60,000 nt of DNA from contig NC_088304.1 in assembly GCF_032854445.1 (NCBI RefSeq), positions 9,189,704-9,249,703 of the forward strand, in the 5' to 3' direction. How positions within the stretch are numbered: position 1 is the first letter of the stretch; each line of letters begins with the position of its first letter. This DNA is from Liolophura sinensis. Taxonomy: Eukaryota; Mollusca; Polyplacophora; Chitonida; Chitonidae. Of this stretch, positions 31,906 to 44,760 are shown one piece after another. Below the pieces are notes generated by a model, which had not been told where the DNA came from, ran no database searches, and saw only the letters and a program-made list of their open reading frames with translations. The position numbers and the translations under genes were made by a program.

Positions 31906-32123
31906 GGGGCCAGTTCCACAAAGACATTTCTGACTTAGGTCAGAATTTAAAACGTTGTCACAGCGCTTAGTATTTGGTTCTAGAAGTTGAAATTTTCACA
32001 CATTCGTTTTAAGGCAACATTGATGGGGTGGTCAAAATTTTTATTTATGAGGCTTGAAAATAAGTTATAAAATCATGCTTCAAATTTTGAATTATTTTTC
32101 AAAACTGGCTTTGTGGAATCGGC
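31906..32123. mobile_element. MITE family M2, copy 1
   Basis: About 218 bp with inverted ends: GGGGCCAGTTCCACAAAG at the left and, reversed, GCCGATTCCACAAAGCCAG at the right. Interior AT-rich and non-coding. Same family as 46387-46613. Confidence 0.8.
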
Positions 32124-32489
32124 AAGTATAACATGTTACAAATTTTCTCGCAAAGGTGAATGATATGTGCATGTGTTGCATCGTTATAGACCACTTATTC
32201 GGGAACCACAAGCGGAAGAAACGCACCTGAGTGTGGCTGTGGACTACACACTGTTTTATTCCATCAGCTTCAAGCAGATTTGTAAGCTCTAAATTCCTCA
32301 ATGTATCAGCCACAATCACGTTCGTTGTGTTATCTTCACATACAGAGGCAGTCCATATCTGCCTGATTCAGTATAGCTACACTCTGCTCTGTGGTCTGGT
32401 AACCTGAGTCTGTCAGTACAAGTACATGTAGGTCAATGCCTGGACTTAGCCATTCTGTTCTTGATTTTAATTAATTATTTATTTATTTA

Positions 32490-32745
32490 ATGGGGGCATC
32501 TGTGGCCTAGTGGTTAGCGTGCTAGTGCGGCACAATGGACTAAGAGCTTCTCATCTATGCTAGGGCAGCTCATACTGGCTCCCTCGCTAGTCGCACATAG
32601 GAAGGTCTGCAAGGAAGCTGCTGAAGGGCATGCGTTTCCCCCGGGCAGAACCCCGCCTTAATGCTGACAGGTGTCATATAAGTGAGTAATATATTAAAAT
32701 ATTCTTGAGTACTGTTTAAAACTCCAAACAAATAAATAAATTATT
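32490..32745 (+). mobile_element. SINE family 1, full length, diverged
   Basis: Head GGGGGCATCTGTGGCCTAG then TGGTTAGCGTGCTAG; 3' motif ATATTCTTGAGTACTG and CAAATAAATAAAT. Diverged in the box B region. Confidence 0.88.
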
Positions 32746-33317
32746 TAACTATTTGTTGTTAACATCATATTCAGGTGGTCTTCAAGTTTCCACGAATTAG
32801 AGCGGGAAAATCTATATATGTACAAATTCCCTGCAAACGTGTACATGCATGAATTTAATACTAGAAAGGAAGTCTGCATCGGCCAAAGGCAAAGATGTTG
32901 AGAAGCCCATGCTCTGAGACCAGACATGACCTGTACATGTGTACCCCATCGTTAACGGAATCACGGGATTCTTAACTACTTTGTGACAAACTCATCTCGC
33001 TTTTTTTTTGGCACCAAATGCCGATATGCGATCTCCGTTCACCTCTGAAATCAATTGTCACATATTTCACGGTGTCCCCTTTACTAAGTCAAAAAATCAC
33101 CCTTACCATCCTCACACTCCCACGTAATAACACACTCATCCCTGGGTTCAGCTGTGTCACAGCCCACAATCGAACGTAAGAACAGACAAACAGACAGTCA
33201 AGGTGTTGTGTTACCAAAATAATGCTGAAAAAGGCGTTGAATTCCATTATAAAACAAACAAAAGATACATGGGACGGAAAATCATCTTGTAACGGCTCTG
33301 TCTTAAGAAGAAAACAA

Positions 33318-33835
33318 ATTGTACAACAGCACAAAGTGTGGACGAAATCCATCGTACAACAGTACAAAGTGTAAAGGAGGTCTTTTGTACAACAGCACAA
33401 AGTGTAAAGGTCTATTGTACAACAGCACAAAGTGTGAAGGAGGTCTATTGTACAACAGCACAAGTGTGTACGAAACCTACCGTACAACAGCACAAAGTGT
33501 AAAGGAGGTCTATTGTACAACAGCACAAAGTGTAAAGGTCTATTGTACAACAGCACAAAGTGTAAAGGTCTATTGTACAACAGCACAAGTGTGAAGGAGG
33601 TCTATTGTACAACAGCAGAAAGTGTGTACGAAACCTACCGTACAACAGCACAAAGTGTGAAGGAGGTCTATTGTACAACAGCACAAAGTGTGTACGAAAC
33701 CTACCGTACAACAGCACAAAGTGTGAAGGAGGTCTATTGTACAACAGCACAAAGTGTGATGGAAACCCATCGTACAACAGCACAAAGTGTGGAGGAAGAC
33801 CATCGTACTACAGCAGAAAATGTGGAAGAAGCCCA
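33318..33835 (+). repeat. About 33-bp minisatellite, roughly 16 copies
   Basis: Unit TGTACAACAGCACAAAGTGT followed by GAAGGAGGTCTAT, GTACGAAACCTACC or a short AAAGGTCTAT. Unit lengths of 30-36 bp keep several frames open on both strands; these are not taken as genes. Confidence 0.9.
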
Positions 33836-34937
33836 TCATAAACATATTAATGGGAAAATGTACTGTCTAATTAATAAATGTGTCAATGTCTTTCAGCTAA
33901 TATTTTATTTTCACTGACAGACGCCAAATCCGTACCCCCCGGTTGGTTTCTTTGCTTTAAGACTTATTTCCTTTTTATCAGAGACAAGACAATCAACCGC
34001 TAGATGTAAATAACCTAAAGGCCTAACTTGGGGATATTCTTCCACTCTGAACAAACCTGGGTACAAGTCAGAATGGCCGAGGGATGAAAAGTGATAACAT
34101 ATAGACCACCAGTCCGACAATGACAAAAGTTTTTGTCGCCTAGGAAAATTATTTATTTATTTATTTATTTGTTCGCACGTTCTCAAGAGAGTCAACAATT
34201 ATATACACGCGAGAGCACGGACTGAATTCACTAGATCAATGTTGCAAGTCTGCAGCGGAACACAATGTCCTGTTTCCTTTTTTCATCGAGAAATCTAGGA
34301 CTACATGGTTTCAAAAAGGGGTAAAAGTTAACTACGCTGTATCTCTTATCTAAAAAAATAAACATGTTTAACTTTTATGCGATTTGAAAAAGGTCAAATC
34401 GGAGAATGTGCGAAAAAAGAGAGAAAGAGGGAGAGGGGGAGAGGGGGGGGGAAGAGAAGGAGATTTTTCCTGAGTCTTTCAATCCATGTTCAAGTTAATA
34501 TATGTTTTTTAAATTCTTGAGGGATATTTTTTCGCTATCGTGTCCTTGGATGACGTCATGGATAGACAAATACGATGCAATTTAATTGAGACGGTCCTGG
34601 GGATGACAATGTATCACCATGTAAAAGGCATGTTAAAGTACAGACGCATGTTTTACAGATTAACCCTGCCGACTTCCGCCATGCTGAGATGACACAAGAA
34701 CCCCGACCCACAGTAGTTCATTAAGTACCTCATACGCACGTGTAAATGCCGTCAACGTTTTAATGCGCCAGCGTCCGACTGGTCTATCCGGGTACTGTTT
34801 GGGACGTGCCTCCCGCCGCGAAGACGACGTTGGTTGGGTGAAATGATCGACGAACGACCGTCCTTTATCACTTCGTCAGCTAACTCCGGTGAAGGTTCTA
34901 TTCTTCAGCTTACCTCTCCAGATCTCATTCTTCAGCC

Positions 34938-37900
34938 ATGGCGTCGGCGGCACAAAATATTCTCTGGAGTTTAAGCAAGCCTTTGCAGCTCTGCTGGCAA
35001 TGTGGGTCCCAGCTCAGGATTGCTACCAAAGGACTGAACTTCCCAAAAGTTCTGCCAAAACTTGGACTGGATGGTTTATTTTCACGGGCCATTAGCTCCG
35101 AACCACAACCACCTCCGCTAAAACCGCTGCCAATGCCGACTGCACCGTTCCGAACGGGACGCCAAAAGCTTGTAATTCTGGGAACGGGTTGGAGTAGCTA
35201 CAGTCTGCTCCGTAATGTGGACAAATCGCTGTACGACGTGTACGTGGTCAGTCCGCGGAACCATTTCCTATTCACACCACTTCTGGCCAGTACCACGGTC
35301 GGAACGCTTGAATTCAGGTAAGGTTTTGGCCAGAAAACGTTTCTTATTTCCATATCTCTAGAAACTCATCTGTTAGATTTGCGGAATAATGTTTTCTTCA
35401 GAGTGATACTCGGAAACATCATGTTATTGTAACAAACTGTTATGTTATACATTGACAGGCTTCTTGTGGTATTCCAACAGAACATTTTTTTTGATGTAAC
35501 TGTTTTTTTTTCACAACATAATATTTATTTATTCATTTGATTGGTGTTTTACGCCGTACTCAAGAATATTTCACTTATACGACTGTGGTCAGAATTATGG
35601 GGAGAGGAAACTGGTCAGAGCCTGGCGGAAACCCACGACCATCCGCACGTTGCTGGAAGACCTTCTCACGGCCGTAGAGAAAGCCAGCATGAGCTAGGCT
35701 TGCACTCACAGCGACCGCATTGTCCTGGGTCATTACGCTGCGCTAACGCGCTAACCAACTGAGCCACCGAGGCCCCACACAAGATAAGACATGTAGTATG
35801 TTGCTGTATCATGATGTATTCTAGCATCACTCAGTAAGCATAGTATTAAAGTTAAATTAAACAAATTATTGTTTTCCGGAACATAAAAAGTTGCTCTTGT
35901 ATAGATACATCTGAAATTGCTGGGGAATATAAAACGTTTCGTAATGCAAGATTCCCCTCTTTGCAAGATTTGTTCCTTTTACACTAAACAAAAAATACAG
36001 ATGTGTGGCAGATTAGTCTAACTGTGATCAATGCATGATTCCTGGGTCATAACATCGTACCTCTTTAGTCTTGCTCCACCTTTAAATGAGATGTTCCACA
36101 CGTTCTTGACAGTAGAATCTCGCAAATCGTTATGGGTATAGATAGATTGATGTTTTGACCAGATTACCTCGAAATAGAATAACCACTTTGTAAATCAGAA
36201 ATCCATCGCGCGTATTCCATTCGATGTAGGCTACTATTTTGCGTTGGAATCGAAGTGCAAGTCCAGCCCTCGCTGTCCTCCTCTCCGGCCGTACGTCGGA
36301 AGATCTGCCAGCAACCTGCGGATGGTCATGGGTTTCCCCCGGGCTCTGTCCGGTTCACGAGTGAAATATTCTTGAGTACCTCTTAAAACATCAATCAAAT
36401 AAATAAATAAAATTATATAAATATAAGTAAGACTAGTAGAACTCCGCATTACGCTGGTGAACTAGAGACATGCACATGTTAACTCGGGTCAAGCAGGGTA
36501 GCAAGAAAAGGACTTCAAGCAAAAAAAAAAAAAAAAAAGAACAAACGATTAACCTGGAAATATGCAGATGATACAAAAATCACACTCTACCGATAACACA
36601 AAGCAATTGACATTAGCAAAGCTGTTTTCCAGAGTAATTATAGTTCAAAAATACAGGGCAACTCTTCATGCAAAAACATACTGGAAAATTAGATCCTATA
36701 ATTAAAGCACACAGTTCAGAATTCACCTTTTTGGGGGCATTTTCATTTACTCAATTCTAGCGATGTTCAACATAATACAGCCTATAGCGCAGTATCAGTA
36801 TCATGCACTTTCACTTTCACAATGACTTGAATCATTTAATTTAAACCTAAGGAGATAAGAATTTAATGGGATATGGCAGTTACGATTTATGGTAACACGT
36901 ATCTGACACACTTACATTCTCTTTTTGTGTTATACGTAAGAATATATTCCTGTTTTATTATTTTGTTTTAATTGGTTTGAATAGATTATGTTGTGGACAC
37001 CAATTTAAAATTCTATGCGATCATCTTTTCCATTGTTCCCAGATCTGAAATCGTTTTAAGTAAACCGCTTGTTTTTCATGTAATATTTAAAATTGAATGC
37101 GATCGTCTATTTCGTTTGTCTCAGATCTATCGTGGAGCCGATACGTAACATGGGCTTCCGACGGGCCGATCACTTCCATCTCTCCAAGGCGATATCCTTG
37201 GATCTAAAAGACAAAAGCCTTGAGTGTGAGAGCGTTCTTCGTCCGGGGCACAAGTACAAAATGGGCTACGATAAGCTTGTGATAGGAGTCGGCGCCCTAA
37301 GTAACACCTTCAACGTTCCAGGCGTCAAGGAACACGCCTTCTTTCTCAAGGTGAGTCAAGGCCCAGAACACGCAATTTGTCGCAAAGTCATTCAAGGCCA
37401 AGCGTATGGCCTTTTTCTTTCAGTATAATTCAAAATTAAAAGAACACAGTCTTAAGATTAAATTGGGCGTGTTAACCCACGCCTGATATAGCATTTTCTT
37501 TTCGAAGTCAGTTAAAGGCCAAATATCGCATCGTTATAACCGCGGTGATTTCATGTCATACAACAGCTCTTTACCGGTAAAGGTCAGATCCATAGAAGAA
37601 GTGCTTTATCCCAAGTTTAAAATGGCATTGGTTTTCCCTTAAACACTGGTCAATCTAGAAACAGTTGAAATTTTGTATACTAGTGCATCGACTGATCTAA
37701 TTCTACAAAACAATGATACGGTAACAAAGCAATGATATAAATTCATTCATAGTTTAGACAAAATAGATTTTTCTTCCTCTTCAATATCCTTTATGTTCGA
37801 AAACATGCATGGGTCATTACGAAAGAACTGATCAATTTCTTTCAAAAGGCTATACCGGAGAATGGGACCATCCCAAGCCGTCAGCTTTCCATTGTGTTTT

Positions 37901-40900
37901 AAGAACATTAGATTATCCCGTTATTATGGCAACTCTAGTTATCCAATCTGCTCATGTCTTACAGGAAGTGAGTCATGCAAGGAAAATCCGAAACAGAATT
38001 TTGGGGAACTTGGAACTGGCTATACAGCCTGGTATATCCGACGACGAATCAGATCGCTTGTTACATACGGTGATAGTGGGAGGAGGACCCGCAGGGGTGG
38101 AGTTTGGGGCGGAACTTTATGACTTCGTTGAACAGGTACGACATTTCCAATTGGTCAAATGCAACGGAAAGGTACCGAGAGGTTAAAGTGCCCCGATAGC
38201 CCAGTTGGTAGAGCGTTCGCTTCCGGAGCGGAAGATCCAGGGTCCAGAGTCACACCTAAGACCTTAAAAGAGGAAAAAAGCAACTTCGTCCTCATACTGA
38301 AAAAATACTGAAAAAATTCTTAAATACGACGTGAACCCACAAGCACTGACTCACTCACTATTTTTTACAACTCCTTACAGAGCGTGCGTCGTCCCCTACC
38401 TTTCGCTTTACATCACTGCCACCAATAGCAAATTTTGTACAGAAATCCTGAACAACGCCGAGGTCACTGGGGTCACGGTGATGAGACAATGATGTCAGAA
38501 AACACAAACAATCCGTCTCAACCTTTGTCTCTAACAATCCTGTATACACATGCATTCTCTTTATCTAGAGTATGCACGACATAATTCTAACCAACAAGTA
38601 GAACAAGTTTACTGATGAATTCTGATTAAATCTAAAGCGAAAGGTAGAGCGCCATGTATGCGCTATAAGAAGTATGTCTTTTTAATAGCTAAGACATATG
38701 GAGTTTTGGTTCAATCCCGGCTTTGGACACGGAATTTCTAGACTGCCTAGTTCTCATTATTCACAGTGCCTTGGTGACACTGAGCGGTCGATGACGTTTG
38801 AGTGGCAATGCACATGCGCAGTGTAACGTTAATCCGCTGAAGGCCACTTATGTCCACCAATATGGTGTGGATATATCTGTACCACACACGTGGAGAAGTT
38901 CGTAAATAAGTTGTCAAAGGTCGCCTCTGCCCATGAAACTGAAAGCTATCCTGTAAGTGGGGAATTCTTGAGTATGGCGTTTAACAACAGTGAATCAATA
39001 CTAATGGTCAAAAGCCAGCCTGAATCCTTTAATAGTAAAAACTATTCATCTGTCATACGGGAAAAGGGCAAATTGTGATAAAAAAATATGTTGAAGTCAC
39101 TGTGGTATGACTTCTCCACTTGCACATGTTTTATTGATCTGAAGCCATGAGTCGTATAGGATTTCGTTGAAACAAGAAACGTTTTTCTACTTCTTAGCGG
39201 TTTGGACGAGGCTGGACCGAGTGGTTGGCCAATTCAGTATATCAGTGCAGAGATATTACTGTAAACACTGGGCGAGATGCTGAAATTTCCCCGTGTTTTA
39301 GGCCGCAGCATATTTCCATGGCTTTAAGTGAGAAAATATAGCTGTTGCTTTGGTGGGAAAATGTCTCAGTTGCTATCGGAAATAGAATAGGATTCGTTAT
39401 ACTCGGAAACATTAATAGATGCTCCCATCGCTGTATACAGAAAAATTTTGTATTGAACATTGTCAGTTACAAAATCCAGTAGATCCACTGACAAGTTTTA
39501 CGTAATACGCAAGTAGTGTAACTCTGAAAAACGAAAGCGTCATTTTGACTCAGTATTTTGAGCATTTCATTAGGCCATCATCATCTCTTAAACGAAAGCT
39601 TCACTTTGACTCAGTATTTGAGCATTTTATTAGGTCATCATCATCTCTTAAACGAAAGCTTCATTTTGACTCAGTATTTGAGCATTTTATTAGGCCATCA
39701 TCATCTCTTAATCGAAAGCTTCATTTTGACTCAGTATTTGAGCATTTTATTAGGCCATCATCATCTCTTAATCGAAAGCTTCACTTTGACTCAGTATTTG
39801 AGCATTTTATTAAGTCATCATCATCTCTTAATCGAAAGCTTCATTTTGACTCAGTATTTGAGCATTTTGTTAGGCCATCATCATCTCTTAATCGAAAGCT
39901 TCATTTTGACTCAGTATTTGAGCATTTCATTAGGCCATCATCATCTCTTAATCAAAAGCTTCATTTTGACTCAGTATTTGAGCATTTTATTAGGCCATCA
40001 TCATCTCTTAAACGAAAGCTTCACTTTGACTCAGTATTTGAGCATTTTATTAGGTCATCATCATCTCTTAATCGAAAGCTTCATTTTGACTCAGTATTTG
40101 AGCATTTTATTTGGCCATCATCATCTCTTAAACGAAAGCTTCATTTTGACTCAGTATTTGAGCATTTTATTAGGCCATCCTCAGGTTTTTCAGAGTTAAA
40201 CTAGTTGTGTATTGTCAGTTATATTGGGCGAAATGTCTACAGACGTTAGAGATATTCTCCATCTTCGTTGCTTTAGGTTGGAAAGGTTTTGTGTGATTAT
40301 AGGCGAAAAATGCTTTTTATCGCTTTTATTAGGAATTGAAATCACATTGTATGTTTCCTCATTTCGAATTCTTCTCCGCCTTGCTTTATAACAGGATTGT
40401 TCACGACTTTACAAACAGAAGGATGTCCGAGTCACTTTGATTGAGTCCAATCAGATTTTAAGCTCGTTCGACGTTCGCCTGAGGAATTACGCTGAGAAAA
40501 AGATAAAACAACGTGAAAGGTTCGATCTGCTTCAGTCACGTGTTACAGGTAAGTCATATTTTTGCTTGCGCAGCAATCATTAATTGTTTAATTAATTGAC
40601 ACTGGACGAAGAATACGTATGTATATGTATGTTTGTGGTTTTACGTCGCACTTGGTTTTACGTTTCACTCATATGATGGCGAGGAGTCATTAAATATGTG
40701 AACATATATAACGTGTCTTGTTTTCTCAGGTGAGTCCATGCCGCCAAAGTCCTGCCGTCACTGAAATGGTCATGCAGAAGACACCAGACATGACACGCCA
40801 CCCAGTCATATTATCCTGAGTATTATTCTCTAGTGTAGTAAATAAATCAATAAATATCAGTAAATAAATAAATGGGGATCATACCCTGGTTACTGACTGG

Positions 40901-43068
40901 ACATTCTATCTCCCTGCCCTCAGAGGTGAAAGGCCGACGGAGTCACGCTAGCGGACGGGAGCTTCCTGCCCTGTGGCCTTGTGGTTTGGAGCACTGGACT
41001 CGCCCCCAGACAGTTCATCAAGTCAATGACTACCCCCAAAAACCAAGTAGGACAGGTAAGCTAAAGGATAGAATGTAATATTTCATCCCATTATTATAGG
41101 CCTATATGAAACTGAATGCAATCAAATATCAGATTACAGCACCGGTGGGTAAGTGGTTGAACATCTGCCATAAATCCAAAACAAGAAAGCTTACTCTAAA
41201 TTATCGTTTTCATGACCTACACTGATTTGCAATGGACTCATCGAAGGATGTTCAATTAAATACATAAGGCGTCAGCCCCACTGTTATAATATATAAATCC
41301 AGAGCTGCTTCACTAATACATATTTTCAGATGACACGCCCATCTGAAAACATAACTTTATCCTCTTAGCGTAAAGAAGCGAGGGGAGGACATATACTTAC
41401 AGTTTTTAGAATCACTGGAAAGCCTTGCTTCGGGAATCAACCATACGCATAAACCGATTGTAACAACATCCTGTTTACTTTTTGGCAGACGAAGTCAACC
41501 AAGGTGCTTCATGTATGAATTATTCGATGTTTTCTGTTCTAGATTTTGACGGACAGTTGTCTGAGACTGATAGGAGATGATAGCGGAAGTGTCTATGCGT
41601 TCGGCGACTGCGCAGACATAAAGGAATACACTTTACCTTGTACTGCGCAGGTAAGCAATATCGTGATTGCATAACAGATTCACAACAGACGTGAGTGCGG
41701 GTGCACTCAAGGCCTGCAATCAGACGGTTTGAAAAGACTTGTTTTGTCAGTGCAACTCACTATACGTATTTATTTATCGCTTTCATCGGTCTTTAACGCC
41801 GTAATCCAGAATATGTCATTTACATGATGGCAGTCAGATTTATGTTTTACCACCTCCATTCACCAAGATCCTGATAAACCTCCCAACTTAAAGCCACAGC
41901 CGAACCATGTTACATTTCATAGCACTTGTCAGTCTTTGTTTTGTTTTTTTTTGTCCCCGTTTCCTCCTCTCAAGTCCATCTCATGCTGGCTTCCTCTGCG
42001 TCTGTAAGTGAGAAGGTCTGCTAGCAACCTGCAAAAAGGTCGCTCAGCCTGGTTTTTATTTATCGACGCATTTTTCGCATCTTCGATGACGGGTACATTT
42101 ATTTCTAAAAAGGGTCTTCACTAATATTGAACAACAGCTAATTCGATGGCGGACAGTTTTGTGGGCGGAGGATATGCACGCGTAAACACGTGAAACGTGG
42201 TTGAAAGCAAGTAAGACTCCACAAAACGGCCTGGAGATCTTCGCTGACCACTTATTTTCACCAAGGTCACGAAGGGTAGGCATGATGGAATCCTCAAATT
42301 ACATTCCCAAAGGTTAGAATTCAATCCGCACCTCGTCTGTCGTGTCGACTGAAATACAAGCGCCTTAAGATAAAAGATAACAATACATCAATACACCCTC
42401 TCCTCCCCCCCCCCCCCCAAAAAAAAAAAACAACACTTGAACGCTGATATAATGTACTAGTATCGTTATAAAGTTGAAATTGTGGATCAGAAAAAAATAT
42501 TGCTGACATTTTTGTTTGTACAGGTCGCGGAGAGACAGGGCCGGTACCTGGCTAAGGTGTTGAACGAGAATGATCCCCAATCCGCGTTACCGTTTGAGTT
42601 TGAGAGTGCCGGAGCCCTGGCGTATATAGGGAGGAATGACGGGCTGTCTGACCTTCCGACATCAAACTGAGGGGTATGGAAACAAACGCCCTAATCATTA
42701 CACAAAGGCATGATGGGGAACATTGGGCACCTAAAGCAATCTCCAGTGATGTTCTCTTTTGGTCTATGTTGAAAGGGGTTTATTCGTTGATTGTTAAGAA
42801 TCCCTTGTCGCTTTAGAAACTGGTCTGCTGTTCAGTGCAAATGTTCCTGTTCCCGTATTTCATTTATCGCTTGTCTTTGTTACCCATTTCAATGTTACTG
42901 GTCACAAATTAATCTATTTCTGACTTGCATCCCTCAGGTTTCCCGTCATGGATCATCTGGCGATCAGCCTACCTGACCCGACTGGGCAGCTGGAGACTAC
43001 GTATGCAGGTGCCAATGGACTGGCTTAAGAGTTTCATGTATGGTAGAGACACGTCCAAATTCGAATAG
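34938..43068 (+). CDS. Type II (alternative) NADH dehydrogenase, paralogue A, 8 exons
   Basis: Flavoprotein that passes electrons from NADH to ubiquinone without pumping protons, on the mitochondrial inner membrane. Exons: 34938-35317, 37125-37350, 37965-38135, 40395-40548, 40924-41055, 41543-41650, 42524-42673, 42938-43068 (TAG); about 483 residues if the two frame breaks are sequence errors. The start ATG has a good context (GCCATGG) and opens an Arg-containing presequence poor in acids. First dinucleotide-binding motif GTGWSS (82-87), family block [23 protein letters not shown], second motif GGGPAG (241-246), FAD motif AFGDCAD, C-terminal [15 protein letters not shown] membrane-anchoring region. 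No EF-hand insertion. Exon 5 has one extra G (40932-40933) and exon 7 lacks one A near 42666; read literally the frame stops early. It could be a recent pseudogene, but exon conservation argues against that. Confidence 0.9.
35523..35776 (-). mobile_element. SINE family 1, full length
   Basis: ATTTATTTATTCATTTGATT tail side, through to CTAACCAACTGAGCCACCGAGGCCCC head. NDH-2A intron 1. Confidence 0.92.
36240..36412 (+). mobile_element. SINE family 1 with internal deletion
   Basis: GTGCAAGTCCAGCCCTCGCTG to CATCAATCAAATAAATAAATAA; the block between CTGTCCGGTT and AGTGAAATATTC is shortened. Confidence 0.88.
36420..36620 (+). repeat. Dispersed repeat D3, copy 1
   Basis: About 200 bp directly after a SINE. 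Matches 55806-56003, which also directly follows a SINE. Shared blocks: TAGTAGAACTC, TCAAGCAGGGTAGCAA, an A run, ATATGCAGATGATACAAAA, CACACTCT.CCGATAACAC. Together SINE plus D3 may be one mobile unit. Confidence 0.7.
38192..38362 (+). mobile_element. tRNA-derived SINE family 3, copy 1
   Basis: Head GCCCCGATAGCCCAGTTGGT then AGAGCG has a clear box A; the anticodon-arm position reads TTCCGGA (CCG). Box B (GGTCCAGAGTC) is altered. The body ends AAGCACTGACTCACTCAC. Not a working tRNA gene. Confidence 0.65.
38369..38693 (+). mobile_element. MITE family M1, most complete copy
   Basis: About 325 bp with imperfect inverted ends: ACTCCTTACAGAGCGTGCGT at left and, reversed, ACTTCTTATAGCGCATACAT at right, both leading to CTACCTTTCGCTTTA. 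Other copies: 21058-21475 and, inverted, 44761-45172. Confidence 0.78.
39515..40210. mobile_element. Element with about 29-bp inverted ends enclosing a 60-bp satellite
   Basis: AATACGCAAGTAGTG + TAACTCTGAAAAAC at the left (39509-39537) pairs, reversed, with AATACACAACTAGTT + TAACTCTGAAAAAC at the right (40185-40214), with about three mismatches. Between them is the 60-bp array. Inverted ends around a tandem core suggest a mobile element carrying satellite repeats. NDH-2A intron 3. Confidence 0.6.
39541..40200 (+). repeat. 60-bp minisatellite, 11 copies
   Basis: Units of 60 bp, TCATTTTGACTCAGTATTTG + AGCATTTTATTAGGCCATCA + TCATCTCTTAATCGAAAGCT, with few changes (AACG/ATCG, CATTTT/CACTTT). Being 20 codons long it leaves two + strand frames open for over 210 codons; I do not take these as genes. 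Confidence 0.96.
40625..40700 (-). mobile_element. SINE-like fragment, family 2
   Basis: GTTTTACGTCGCACTTGG, GTTTCACTCATATGATGGCG resembles the 3' end of SINE copies in reverse. Short. Confidence 0.35.
41765..41925 (-). mobile_element. SINE family 2
   Basis: CGGTCTTTAACGCCGTAATC, AGAATATGTCATTTACATGATGGCAG. Related to the copies near 49655-50085. NDH-2A intron 6. Confidence 0.55.
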
Positions 43069-43599
43069 TTACACCACCTGGAGACGGAGTTATTACCTAC
43101 GCTGAAAAATATGGCGATTTTCGGCGTCCATCCCGTGCCAAGAGTATGAATAACAAACCTTTCATTTTCTGAGAGGTCATGTTTCCGGGACAGGATATGA
43201 AAAGACAAAGTGCATGGCCAAATTTGGAGTTTCGCAATCTTGGCAAACTGCCAAGTCTGGCCTTCTCATGTCGAAGGCGATGCACACCTCATCCAAGGGA
43301 ACTAAATGCAACAAGACAGACCATTTTTTGAGAAGTGAGCAAAATTCGACAAGACTGTGATCAAGAAGATGACTGAAATGCAGAATGATTACGAGTGATT
43401 AAGTCTGCTGCGTTTTTACCACTATAATATTGGATTTTTTGGTGTCACTTTTTGTAATGTTAGATATTGACTATAAAGCAAAGAACACTGCATGGCGTAA
43501 TGATGGTTGTGTGCAATTCCAAAGTACGATAATGAAGAAAGTGAAAGTTATATTCATAGTTAGTAAAGCGGCATTAGCGTATTCTAATTCAACAGCACC

Positions 43600-43770
43600 G
43601 GCCATACATGGAAAGGTCTGCCGCAACCTGCGGATGGTCGTGGGTTTTCCAGGGCTCTACCCGGTTTCCTCCCACTATAATGCTGGCCGCCGTCGCATAA
43701 GTGAAATACTCTTGAATACTGCGTAAAACACCATTGAAATAAATTAATAAATAAATTAATAAATAAATTC
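43600..43770 (+). mobile_element. SINE family 1, 5'-truncated
   Basis: GGCCATACATGGAAAGGTCTG to GCGTAAAACACCATTGAAAT, then an ATTAATAAATAAAT tail. Confidence 0.85.
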
Positions 43771-44760
43771 AACAGGCCGTTTAAACACATCATAATTCAC
43801 CAGCAGCAATTCAGATAAAAACAATCAATTGACTCTTGCTATAAGTTAGTCGTTATTTGCTCCTTTTCATTACCGTAAGCCCCTGCAAAAGTGGAACTGA
43901 TATCCAAACAACTACAACTATGTCATAGTGTCAGTGTGAAAAAGCACGGATCGATACTGAGGTTTTTCTCTTTGTCTTTTAAAGGTCGCATTCAGGGATA
44001 CTCTTACATATGTACCTATAATTTCTTTTAGCAGGTTTTCTTTAGGATGCCTCACTCTTTTAAGTAAACGTGAAACTCTCTGCAATAAGTCAAAGTTACC
44101 TTGCAGATACATAAGGCATAAGTATTGCTTCATATTGTGATGCTCCGTGGTTTGTACTATATTTGGGAACATTTTTCTGCATTGAAGTAAGATGCACTTT
44201 ACACTTCCTATGTCTAAATCAAAATATTTATATGTATAGACTTCGAAAATACATGAACCGTAATAATCGCAATAATCGCTCCGAAAATATCAGTAGACGA
44301 TCAGGTATGAGCATGTAATTAATGTTATAGCATCATTTTATGTATGTTCGAAACATTTATTTACAGATTTGCACGCAAAATTTTCCTCCATGCCTTTAGT
44401 AAGCTTACTTGTAAATAACGAGATCGTCTTCCTCAACTACTTTTGTTTTCCATTACGTCCTTAGGATGGATTCGTTTTTTTTTTTTGTTTTGTTTTTTTT
44501 TTTTTTTTGGTTTTTTTTTTTTTTTTTTTTTTTGTTCTACTTAATTTTGGGAAAAAAATGTTTATTCATGTTTCTGATTAATATTTTATTATATTGTTCC
44601 CAACATAATCTCTGCAACCTAACTCTATGGCACTTGATTAACTGATTCCATGCCCTGTCCTTTGGCTAGACCATGTGTAGATATCCATGGTGTCAACGGA
44701 AGTTTGTGGTATTAAGGTTGTCATTAAGGTTATTGATTGCCATGTTCTGATATTCCATAC

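Larger units (their letters stand above)
29608..34937. other. Intergenic region EIF3C to NDH-2A
   Basis: No protein gene recognised on either strand. It holds D2 copy 2, an X-box-like site, two family 1 SINEs, a MITE and a 33-bp minisatellite, all listed separately. Other open frames are short and unlike known families. Confidence 0.7.

Noticed and set aside
33089-33917. Open frames rich in CCCTIDL or YNSTKC repeats
   Set aside because: Translations of the 33-bp minisatellite.
38192-38270. Functional tRNA-Arg gene
   Set aside because: Box B and the T arm are altered and a SINE body follows; best read as a tRNA-derived SINE head.
39545-40204. 219- and 213-codon open frames on the + strand
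   Set aside because: They are frames of a 60-bp tandem repeat, open because 60 is a multiple of three; two frames are open at once and neither resembles a family.
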